Assembly (NCBI GenBank): GCA_013398955.1
Contig: VWPU01000902.1
Coordinates: forward strand, 1 to 64,000
Reading direction: 5' to 3'
From: Callaeas wilsoni
Lineage: Eukaryota > Chordata > Aves > Passeriformes > Callaeidae
DNA length: 64,000 bases
The translations under genes and the position numbers were made by a program. Below are positions 36,501 to 47,900 of this stretch, in pieces. The notes beneath the pieces are model-generated. The model was given only the letters and a program-made list of their open reading frames with translations, made no database searches and was not told the DNA's origin. The first letter of the stretch is position 1, and every line of letters starts with the position of its first letter.

Positions 36501-37950
36501 CTGTCAAAGCAGTTGCATGTTGTAATTGTTTTCTGTTCTGTGCTTATGTCATTTATCAGATGGGATCATAGTTCAGGGTGGCATCAGCAGCTTTTAAGCT
36601 TGCTGTTTTATAATGAATTTCTAGGCTTTCTTTAAAGGAGAAAATATAAGAAAATTTTTTTTTTCAGTCTTTTTCTTTTTTTTAACCTCAGAAAAATGCC
36701 AGCAGAGACAGCTGTCATTTCATTCAGTGAAAAAACTGCATTAGCTAGGAGGCTGTCAAAGGGAGGACAGACTGGCCTCAGGGTAAAGAGAGTCTCTACT
36801 CATTGCCCCTTTTCAGGTCCATGCAAAATTTTGGGAAGACAGTAGGTTGCTGTGCCTGGATGCTTTGAGGGGTATTTCTTGACCACAAAAGGGTCTCAGA
36901 GGGGTGTGAACAACTAAAGTACACACGGCAAATAACATTCAATATTGCAGCAAAACTGAACACCTGCAACCTAAGCAGATTCTAGAAAATGTTAAAGACT
37001 CGTTATTAACATAGGAGGTGTGATTATTGCTCAAATAGAAAGGTTCTGGTGAGCCCAGTATAGGCTGGGAACATCTCTACAAAAAGTGTACAGGGCTGTA
37101 GAGGTATGCCTTCCAGATTATTATATGTCAGTCCTCAGAGGGAATCTCTTGTTCTGGATATTGCCATATTCAAAACCACAAACTGAGTCACCGCACAGAA
37201 TACAAAAAATTTCTGAATCTTCTATGTGCTCGCTAATCCCTGCCTCTGTGATCAAAAGCAAACACTGAAATAAAACAAAGCTGTGTCTTACTACAGATCC
37301 AATCAAGGCTCAGTGACACCTTTCTTCAATTACATCTAGCCAGGACCTTAAAATTGCCTGAATGTAAGAACTGCATATGAAATATTGAAAAGCTGCACGT
37401 TATCCTGCTTTCTCTTAACCTCTAATGGCACTGATGCAATAAAAAATAAAAATTCTCCCTGTTCTTGTTCTATTTATTCCTTTCAAAAGCATGCTTTAAT
37501 GATTACATTATTTTGCAACATATTTAGATGTATTTATGCATTGCTCTCATAGCAAGATGTGGAGTTGATGTAAATACAAGATCCAAAAGACCTCCTTCTC
37601 TGACTAGTATTTCAGCTACTTGTGAACATCTTTGAATTATTTGAATGAAAAATCAGTGTATCTAAGTGATATTTGCACCATGGTGAAGTCCTACAGCTTC
37701 TTTGCTGTAGGAGTAACAAATTAAATATGAAAAAGAGAAAACTGATGAAGAGCCTGTTGCATTTCATGTTTATGAATGTTAACAAACATAGTGTGTAGGA
37801 GACGAGAAACAGACTGCAAAAAACCTGCTCATCTCACGAAATTAAACAATAAAAGAAAGCACACTTTTGCAGAAACTCAGCCAGTTTCTAGCAAGCAAAT
37901 GGGATCTGCTTGAAACATTGTTTATGTGGATTTATTCCATGATCATTCTA
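33512..37950. other. AT-rich intergenic DNA, no gene seen
   Basis: No gene was recognised. Open frames are short (up to 104 codons) and have no known family. T-rich runs lie at 36654-36685. A few TATA-like words (for example near 33660) have no supporting context. Confidence 0.5.
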
Positions 37951-38015
37951 TCCAGCAGGGAGGTTGGACCAGATGACCTTTAAAAGGTCCCTTCCAACTC
38001 AAACTACTCTACCAT
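37951..38015 (+). mobile_element. Very short CR1 LINE 3' remnant
   Basis: The segment AGCAGGGAGGTTGGACCAGA, then TGACCTTTAAAAGGTCCC, then TTCCAACTC corresponds to the last ~60 bases of CR1, in + orientation. Confidence 0.8.
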
Positions 38016-38097
38016 TATTACACAGAAGTAGGACCTGCCAGTCGAGCACTCCTTCCTTCCCCCTATGAAGATAATACAAAAACATGAAAGTCTAGCT

Positions 38098-38430
38098 CAG
38101 ATAAACTCCAAACCCACGTAGCCAATATGCAAAACGTTTGACTATACAGGAGCTCTGTGAAGATGCGCGACCGCTGCTGTCCGTAAAGGTCCTGCGACGC
38201 CGCAAGGTCCTGGTGCTTCCTTCGGGCTCTCAAAGGCATTGTCATGTCCCAGTGCCTTCACACAAGCGTTCCTGCTCCCAGTTCTGCAGCGCTTGACGCT
38301 CCAATTACCTGAGTTATGAGGCTCCCACTCTGTGAGTGGGTGGACTTCAACACTGAGGAGAGAAAGTCGTGCATGTTCAGAAAGTTTCAGCGTTCCCAGG
38401 GAGCCCTTCCTGCGAGAAAGCGCGTACTGT
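38098..38430. promoter_or_regulatory. CpG-dense pocket, possible unmethylated regulatory element or lncRNA promoter
   Basis: I count about 18 CpG dinucleotides between 38116 and 38430, in flanking sequence where CpG is rare. Clusters include GATGCGCGACCGC, GCGACGCCGC, CAGCGCTTGACGCTCC and GCGAGAAAGCGCG. No repeat family or protein was recognised. A minus-strand frame (38063-38245) passes through part of it but has no known homology. It could be a small CpG island, a distal enhancer, or a fragment of unrecognised origin. Confidence 0.45.
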
Positions 38431-41400
38431 TTAAATATCAGGCAGTAATAGTAGGGAGATGTTCCATGTGCAAAATGCCATGAGAAGTCAAGATCTATTT
38501 TGGAGTAAAGAAATTATGGGTTGTCTTCACCAGGTAGACAAAGACAAATTCTTACAGCTCCACTAAGCCCAAAATATGCATTAAGAAATTAAAACCATAT
38601 TGTCTTGGAAAGCAGCTTGATACTGACAACTTTGAAAAGGCTTTGCCACTCAGATAATGCTGAACCACTCAAATTTGGAGAAGAAGATAAGTTAAAGCAA
38701 AACTAAATAAGGAAATAGAGCATGTCTTGCTCTCAGTTCAATAAAACTTAAGTGGCAGCATATTGTCCAAGTTTTTTGCATTAAACAGTCAAAGCAGAAT
38801 TTGCTGCTGATATTAAATCTACCTGACTGCAAATGAGGAACAATGTAATTTTGCCATGTTTCTATACTTTTATTTTGTGGGGGAAAAAACCCACTTTGAA
38901 TACAATTTGATGATTAATCTATTCTGTAAACACAGCTGGCCAGAAATAGATTAAACACATTACACAAACATTTTCAGAATAATTCTCCTTCCAGGTTATG
39001 GTTTAGCAATTGCTTGCGTGTCCTCCACCAGCCAGAGGCTGATGTGCACTATCTCTCTGGTTTTCCCAGTGGGTCTGTAGGTACAGTGAGTACAGGAAAA
39101 GGTGGTTCAAGATGCCCTCTGAGGACAGCAGATTACTGTACAATAATTGTCTCCAACAGTACAGAGCTAAGCAATATCCATTCACTTCTGGCTTTCTCTT
39201 TCTTACCAGGTTATGTCTGAAGTTCATGTGTTTCTCAAACACCCAAATAAAGGACAACTGGTATTTTTAGGCTGAGTATCAAACCCCAAACCAATTAGTA
39301 GTATAAACAGACTAGCTAGGCTTTATTTCATGAAGCAGAATAATAAAAAATTAAATATACTTCCTGTCATAAAAAACGACCTTTTAGATTGTAATGCTGC
39401 TTTGTGAACATATTCTGAGAGGTTGAACAAGACAGTACAATTATTTATATGTCAACTTTATTACTTATAACTTCAGTATTAAAACATGAATGTGGATACT
39501 TCATCTGCATTTAAAATAATTTCCTCTGGGGTTTTGATGACTCTAAATGCAAATTTAAGTCAATCACAATATGTAGGTCTTAGATGAATTAGGAAAATCA
39601 TTATGTTACAAATTGGTGTAGGACACAACATTCCTTGTCATGAGCTTTAACACTCTCTCTGTACTCACCACCTCTGAGGACTCAAAATCCTCACGAGCCT
39701 GTTAATCCTGACTGATCCACACTTTCCTGCAACTGGATATCTGTACTGCAAGGAGCTCTGGTGAGTACTGCAGCTCAGCCTGCCTGCTCCAAGCATGCAG
39801 AACGAATCCACAGATTTTGCAAAAGCACACAGTGAGTTCAGCACAAGAAAGCCACGTTACAAATGCCACACTTCAGAGTCACTTTCACTGCACCAAGGCA
39901 ACTTTTTAAAGAGCCAATGATGAAAGTAATACCTGATCAATACTCAATAGGGAAGCCTTGTTATGCCAATTTTTATAGACATGGGCAAATTTTTCTTTGA
40001 TAATCTCTTTGTACTGTATGTTGTAATGCTTTTTGGTTTGACAACTCCTTTTTTAAAGAATAACAAAGAAGGAGATCAATCATTTTCAAAATATCTTAAA
40101 ACTACTCACTAGCAGCATGATAGATTTTTCTTCTGTGTGCTCAGGATCCAATTACATCTCCGCCAATTAACACAAGCACTTTGGATATACATGCATGACA
40201 TGCTGTGCTGCAATGGTTTTGAGGGCTGGTTTTGAACAATGAAGTCTTTTACAATATATTGCTTAGAACTGTCTGAGATTATTTTGATGGATGTTTACAT
40301 GAATATGAGAAGATAATTGGAAAGAATCCAGCTGAAACAAATAAATAGAAGGTTCTTCAAATGTGTAGCTCCAAATTCAGTCTCAAGACTGAGATGTTTC
40401 TGAAACATGTGCGCACACCCACTCACCCTTAAAGCGACGTTAATAAGCACCTCTATCCCAGCTGACAGCAGCCAAACAGTCTCAATTGCAAACCACCCCC
40501 AATTATATTAACAGAAACATGAGTAATCCATACCAAGGAATGAATATGAGTCAGTAACGATGTGAAATTATACAGTGCCTCCCTAAAATAGTGACCTTTA
40601 GTTCACAAACTAAATTTGCTATCTTCATTATAATTTTGTTTTAAATCCACAGTGCTGTTGCTACAGTTTAACCTTGTCATCCAAGACAGTGCTTGACTGA
40701 CTATCTCAGTGCTACAAAAGCCAAAGCCAGCAGATCTCCATTTTCATTCAGAGGATTGGATCTTACTTGGCATTAAATTTTTTTTGCTGGGGAATCACAG
40801 ATTGGGACGCAGCAGTGTATGAACATCTGAAAGCTACACCTTCTCTTCTGTAATTCTCACTCACATGAATTGATTTTACTCTCACATACAAACACCATTA
40901 ACTATAGCCTAGGCTGGACAAAAGCAGAGTGGAGGTATCTAACAAACTACTCCATATTTTGAGAATACTTTTGAATCAATATCTACAACATGCCTTGCTA
41001 GAGCTAGAATCATGTGATCTAATCCCTTTTGTAGATCCATCAAATTCCATTTTAAAATACCAAGGATTATTATTTTTTTACAATGCTGCAAAAACTGAAA
41101 AAAATTGCCCTATTTATTCATGGGACATTTGTACTTGTTTCTTCCTGAAATGACATCTGAAAATACATATGGGTCTATTCCATGGTAGTTATTGCAATCT
41201 ACAGGATTAATCTGTAGGATTAATTCCTCAGAATACAACCTGGAATTCTGATTTTCTTTTCAGTATTCCAGATCTCATAGAGAGCTATTTTTTTCTGTAC
41301 TTTATTTCAATTGTCTACTGATTGATAAAACCTCAATTTTTGTTACCAGAATATTTTATTAGTGCACACAGACTAGAATTCTAGTGAAAATATCAAATAA

Positions 41401-42539
41401 GGTCTTTCATACTTCATCCATCCTTCCATTAAATGCCATTTCCCTTTTCAGTCTCTTCCTTGCCCAGTTCAATGCCCCATTCATCAAGTCTCCAAAATAC
41501 ATAATGAATGTTTCTAAACTTGTTCCTCTAACTTATTTTATATAATCACATCAAAAAGTCATAAGCAGCAAATTTTTAACATCTGCAGAAGAAAATGAGT
41601 TAGGACAAATGGCAAGCAACACTGAGACTGCAGAAACACAATAATTCATGCAAACATCCCATGAATGAACAAATTTGCAATACTGGAAGTGGAATTGCTC
41701 TGAAACACTGGATATTAAAATATCATCATGAAAGCTGTTGAAAACTTCTATAATCCCTAGCAATTCACAGTCATGCCATGTGCCTCCACACAGACACCCC
41801 CATATACAAAAAAACAATGAAAAGCTTTGGGTAATGGAGAAAAATAAACACCAAACCCTGTGAATGGTGTATATGGGTAGTACTAGGATTTATGGGATCG
41901 CTCAGACTGTCCCCATAAATTTGCTGGTTTACCCACATGCATGTAAGCTACGAATCACTGCTCCCCCACCATCCTGCTCCAGAGCCAGGGCTGGTTCAGG
42001 GACTGTTTCAGAAGCACACTCTGGCTGGTCCTAACCCATTCCTCCTTTAAAACTGCCAGATGTCACTCTGCTCTGCTGGGCTGCAAGGCCCTGAGCAAGT
42101 AGAGCAAGCAGCAGTTTTGGTGGTGCAGAATTTGCTGTAAAATGACTGAGATTCCCGTTTGTATAATATCAAAAATACTTTCAAAATTAGCCTGCCATAT
42201 TAAGAAATGTCATTACTGCACTATTGCTGAAATAATTCACAGGTCTTGTACTGCAGCTTCAGTCTCAGTGTCTGAAGTTCTGTCTCTAGAAAGCTGGCAA
42301 AGTAAATACTCCTAAACTCATCTCAGTCTTTTATATTCTGCAGATGGAAAACTAAAATCACTTCTGAAAAAACTGAAAAAACGACTTCATTTTGCCTAGA
42401 AATAATTCTATTAAATTCCTTTATAGATATTATATGCTTATATCCTTTTATGACCAGAAATTATAATATATTACCATTCCTCTCAATAAAATGATCATTA
42501 CAGTAGAATAGCAATGCCTAGCATATGACTGGATGAAGG
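38431..42539. other. AT-rich intergenic DNA, no gene seen
   Basis: No gene or transposon was recognised. A small 13-bp tandem duplication (TCTACAGGATTAA, TCTGTAGGATTAA) lies near 41200-41225. The remaining open frames are short. Confidence 0.5.
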
Positions 42540-42720
42540 TTTTTTATTAAGAGGATTTTTAACAGCTGACTTAATCAAAACATTAATGAAATTAAAACAG
42601 CAGTCATTTCATCCAAGATCAACATGTAATTATGTGTTAATTGGAATGAGAGGTTTAATTTTCTTTTTTCATTAAGGGTCCTTAATTCTCAATTAAAATT
42701 AGGTCAACTTGGATACAACA
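42540..42720. promoter_or_regulatory. TAAT/ATTA-rich candidate conserved non-coding element
   Basis: This block carries about a dozen TAAT or ATTA homeodomain core motifs in 180 bases, including CATTAATGAAATTAAAA, GTAATTATGTGTTAATTGG and CTTAATTCTCAATTAAAATT, beside a CAGCTG E-box at 42563. Such density is typical of developmental enhancers in gene deserts. Conservation was not measured, and plain AT-richness could explain part of the pattern. Confidence 0.35.
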
Positions 42721-44539
42721 ATGCCTTATCAGTTTGAAAACTTATTAGTTTTAAAGGTATCAACATGAAACATGAAGCATTTTGATGCTCATAAGTACCT
42801 AGATACCCTCTATTTATTAGTTTCCAGGTATGTCTTTTCCTAATATTAAATTAATTCAGATAAGAGTCTATAGGTGCCTTGGGTATAAGAGTCTACACTC
42901 CTGGGTATGAGTGGCATTGAATTTTGGAGCAAACTTACCACAAACTGAGAGCAAAGGGGTAAAAGTTTCTACTTTTAGCCTAGAGGCTGAATTAAGTTTT
43001 TAGGTGTTATTTGGCAGACAACATTGTGGAAGTAGATAGAAAAACGACAAGATCTCCCTTGAAAAATTACAGTTTATGCCTTGGATCCCACAAAGTTTAA
43101 TTGCAATTGACTGAATACTTTTTGTTGAAGTTACTTGTCCTGTGAAGGACAAGGACTATACGACTTTTCCGGATCTACAAGCCCTCATGAGTATCTTGCT
43201 CAGTGTAAGTAAATACCTAAATTCTTTTCCTTGCAGCGTATTCATGCATCTGAAGAGTCAAAAAACACAGAAGTCAGCCTTTTTGACCATATTACACTAA
43301 GTTTTGCTTTCTGAATTCAGTGCCTATCAGAAAGCTCTTAGTGGAAAATAAATATTTTTCCTGTTTTGACTCCTTTCTTCAGAACACTGTAAGCAGAAGA
43401 TGGATTTCTGATGATTCTGTTTTTGAAGAAAGTGAGACTTTGCCTATTTTTGGGCTCCCTCCTCCTGTCAGAACATGGAGAAAATCTGGCTTGCTCACAG
43501 TTCTGGAGGTTCTCCCAGGCTTGATTCTGGTCCTCACTCTGGTCCCCAGGAGTGCAAGAGGAAGGCAAAAAGGTGTCACCTCCTCATTGTGCTACCTCTG
43601 CTCCTGAGCCACCTCTAGTCCTGCCTAAAGTAGCCAAAACCAGGGGCTGGCTGTAGAAAACAGCCCTTGTCCTGACACGAGACAGCAAACACTGCTTGAA
43701 ATGAGAGCAGGGAACATTACAACACACTCACCACTTCTCCCAAATTATACACCGATTATGTCAACCACATTTTTAATGTTAGGGGGACAAAAATATCAGA
43801 GTAACTTACGGCCTCCTTGAAAATCAAGGATCAGACAGGATATAGAGCCTGCAGGAAGATCAGAGCTCTGTAAGAGGAACTGCACGGATATTTCCACCTT
43901 TCATAATGGAGTACTAGAAAAAGAGAGAAGAAGGAAGATTAAATTAATCTTTTTCTTTTACGAGATTTAGATCATTCTTCCTTCTTTTGTCTTCTGGTAA
44001 ATCTTCCTTCTCAAGTCTTCTACATATAATGAATCAAGATCTCCATCAGAAGACGTCTTCTTTGGAGACCAGAAAAAGTCGTTTCTCACAAAACAGGTGT
44101 CAAGTCATGCAGGGTTTAAGCAAGCAAAGGGATAGAGTTTTGCAATAGGAACTGTACGAGCACAGCAGAGTTCAAAATGTCCTGACAACTGTGTTTCTCT
44201 CACTTTTAAAAAAGCCTGCAAATTGCATGAGGGTTTTGCTAACAAAGGTCAATGCAACAGCCTGTGAATACTCGTGTGAATCTTGCACAGAAAAAGCACA
44301 GTGTGGTTGATGCAAACGTGACCTGACCTGAACTCGGGAGCTGTCACTGCTAAAACAGGCCAGAACACATAAAACTTTTAATTGACTCCCAATGGCTTAT
44401 TGAAAGTGCTATGTCTGACCTGACAATATTGTGCTTCAGAAGGCAATCCTGGATAGTCTGCTGCAGCTCTTGGGACAACCTCAAATGAATATGAAAATTC
44501 ATCCTGTAAAATAGACTTTCTCTTCAGAAAATTATTCTT
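42721..44539. other. Intergenic DNA, no gene seen
   Basis: No gene was recognised. A 12-bp inverted repeat (AGAAGGAAGATT at 43929-43940, complement at 44000-44011) lies in a purine/pyrimidine-biased stretch and is probably chance. Confidence 0.45.
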
Positions 44540-44995
44540 GTGATGATGGCTTAGGATTTTAGCTTTTATATTTTCATATGTTTGTAATCCTACAATTCTT
44601 TAGTGTATAACTCTGAGCTCCATATAGAGTGTTAGCTAATGCTTTTCCCATTTTGGTCAGACACAACAATTCCTCTCTAGGCCTGAGAATCAAGGACACC
44701 TCACTGTCTCAGGCCCCGAGAAATGGAAACAGAAGTGAGTTGGGGGGAGCAAACTAAGAGAATGGGACTGCACTGCCTGAAGCTGTAATTGGACAATTAA
44801 CCTCTGATATGCAAATGGACAAAACTTATATCTGTCTGAAAAACGTGTGGCTGTGTTCATCTTGGGTGCAGTCTCTGCGAGACTCCTGCGCTGCCCACGG
44901 TGTGCCCTGTGAAGGCCTTTCAATAAATCCCTGCCCTTTATCCTTTCACTCTGTCCAGCCTCTGTTCCAGGTCAGCCTCTACAGGGCATCAGTGA
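44540..44995 (+). mobile_element. Solo LTR of an avian endogenous retrovirus, copy B
   Basis: The 448-bp element (44544-44991) begins TGATGGC and ends GGCATCA. It is flanked by the 4-bp duplication GTGA (44540-44543 and 44992-44995). AATAAA is at 44922-44927 and the octamer ATGCAAAT at 44809-44816. It differs from copy A at about 22 positions plus two small indels by eye. Because its target duplication differs from copy A, the two are separate insertions and not the two ends of one provirus. Confidence 0.92.
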
Positions 44996-47900
44996 AATAA
45001 ATCTTTATCAAAATGCTGCCTTTACTGGATCTACTGAGCAGAAAGCATTGAAATTCACAAGTTTTAAGAAAAAGTGAACAAAACCTGGACAAAGGCAAGA
45101 GAGTGCCAATAATAAAGTGAAAGAAACTTCAGGAGAGTATTCTCAGCTGTGCTTGTCAGGGTAATTATATTGATTTACTGGATTCTCATTCTGTGTGAGG
45201 ACCTGTATGAACACAATGGAGGAAAGCCTTTCTGCCCAGAGCAGACAGTAATTTCATAAGGCAAAAACCAGCAAAGATGAGGGATAAGAGAGGAACTTTA
45301 ATGGTTCTCCTTTATAGCAACAGAGACATTTACAAGCACAGGGTAACAAACTACCTGCAGCAAAGCTGAAGTTGAATCCTGATCGCAAAGATCCTTCCAG
45401 CAAGCAAGGAAAATATGAGCCAGGGTGAAAAACTATCTCTTTAAGCTGTAAGAAAAAAAACCAGAAGTGCTCAAAGCCCAAAAGCATCGCTTTGACCTGG
45501 TATGAAAAGGGAAGGATGGAGGGAATACCTCCAAAGGTATTACAAATACACAAAAATATGTGCAAAAATAGTAAAGTGTCGCACTTTAGCAGAGTAAACA
45601 CAAGGCCATGAAGTTAAATGCAAAAGTGGGACAGGAGATGATGAGAAAATAATACAGGTGTCAGTGGCTTAGTTAGTGACTTTACAGATATCTGTGTCAA
45701 GAAAAGGAACTTAGAAATACAGGACACACCTTCAGCACCTGTTCCAAAGAACAGGCAAATATGCCTGTAGAGAAATGTGTGCTTTCCCACTTCCTAATGT
45801 CAGAGCCTATAGTTGGGTAGACAGGCAGAGAGAGCAAAGACTCCAGTGTGAGTGTAGCTGAAGACACTGCTCAGTTAAAGAATCTAAGAATAAATTTCTC
45901 TGCTTTCAAAAACAGGAAAAAGGGCATTAATTACCCCACTCCAGTTGAGGGATGTAATGTAGCCACCAGCCCCCAACAGTTTGAACTTATTTACATGGAA
46001 ATGCTCCATGCTAGTGTTGAAAGAGCAGCTCCATGCTTGGTGCTCACCAGCCCTTCAGCAGCTTTATCACAGACTTTAACAAAATAAGCATCCTAGCTTG
46101 GCTACTTTGTTACAAGTGCAACCACAGTCCTTCATTATGCAACGACTACTGATTAATTTATGCAGGAGGTTTTGTAGAGTTAATATTCTACCAGTATCTT
46201 AGTACAGTATTTCAAGATGATCTCAGGTCTACTTAGAACCCACTGCAGCTCTGACTGCAATTTAGAGCTATTTTAAGGCAGAGATAATGTTTCCAAAGGA
46301 ATATTAAGCCTGATGCACTTTCAAAAGCATGAAGATGTGCAAAGACGCAGTTTGAGACCTGTTGGGAGTTTTTGGTGCTAATGCAGCTGAAGAGCCCAGC
46401 AATTTCTTTTACATTATAGGCTGCAAAGTTGTGACCAGCTACTGAGATTTATGTATTCAGCAAGAGATTAGTTCTGAGTTCCACATGTCAGACATGTTTT
46501 AGCCCTTGCCAAGAACTGTGGGATGTACCACAGAGCTTCACTTCCCTGATATATGGAGGTAGATTTATTCAGGCAGAGAGATGGAAGCATATCACTCCAC
46601 CTGTACCCAGGAAAGCCAGCTGAAAACTGTTAAAATCCAGTTTCCTTGTCAGTTTCTGTATATTTTTCTATTTAACTCATGAGTGTAACCCATTCATGTT
46701 CCCAGCCCTTGGAGACACTTCCTGTTACAGGGTAAGGATAGGAAATATTGTGATAAGAAAAATCATGTGACAATGTACTTTCCCTGGCAGATTTGCTTAG
46801 GGAAAACATATACAAAGAAACCTTTTTATTATTATTTATCTTTTCCTGGTGATTTATTTATTACTAAAATGTACACCTTCTATGACAAGTGTTACACTCA
46901 CTAGTTTTCTTTGTTTTAATAAAGAATCTGTAAGAAATAGAGATTCAAAAGGCCACATCTTTATGCCTTATGTTCTGTATTGTCTTTGGAAAACATGGAC
47001 ACAGCAACCAAGACCACCAAAGGTCTCTGCTGGTCATGGAAACAACCTCTGTTCACGCACAGAGCTGTGGCTCTGTGTCTGCAGCTGGCTCTCCTCACGG
47101 AGTCAAGGCAGCATGACCGCTGAAGCACTGCCCTCCAAGTTCCTTCAGCATGCAATTTCTAACATACAGGAACTTATTTAACATCAGCCTTTAGCACTTT
47201 AGAAATTCATTAACCCTTTCCTCCTGAAGAAAATCAGTATTTGAGGGATGATTGCTGTCTAAGAGGCACATATCCAAGTGAAGAACAATATATACCAGTA
47301 CAGGTAGAGAAATTTGCCACCTCAGAAAGTATAAAAAGTCTCCAAGCAGCTTTCACATGACATTCTCTTGTATTTGGCCAATTTAATAAACATACATTTG
47401 CATTTCCCTTTACAGGACCTACTCTAATAAGAAAATCTTAATGATTTCAGTTTTCTGAGGCAATCCACAGACTTCAGCACAAGAATTCTATCCTGTTTCA
47501 AAAAGGAATACAAGTCTCTGCTGAAACTATATCAGGTAGCTCAGTAAACCCACAAAATTATAAAGCAATTAAGAGAATTATGACTTATGTCAATTGGGAT
47601 TTCCAGAAACTTAGAAGTTTCAACACTTTTCAAACTTGTTTTTAATTGAAGATTACATGCTGAAAAACAATTCAGCAGTACAGGGCCATTATTTAATCAA
47701 ATAACAATTTTTATATTCCTTTATAAAGTAGGACATAAAGGAAAATTTCTTCTAAGTCTTGTCTTTTTCTTCCTTTCCCCAAACTTTTGTTTTATCTATA
47801 ATCTCCTTGTTTGGAATTTTCAAAGACAGTGGATCTTTAACCATTTTTTCCCCAGCTGCACTTAAACTGGTTTTTAAGCCTTTACAGAATGGTTTTGCCC

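Noticed and set aside
43929..44011. 12-bp inverted repeat with a 59-base spacer
   Set aside because: It lies in purine/pyrimidine-biased sequence where such matches are frequent, with no transposon-like duplication.
33059..44991. One ~12-kb provirus bounded by the two sister LTRs
   Set aside because: The two LTRs have different 4-bp target duplications, and no retroviral coding or primer-binding sequence follows copy A.
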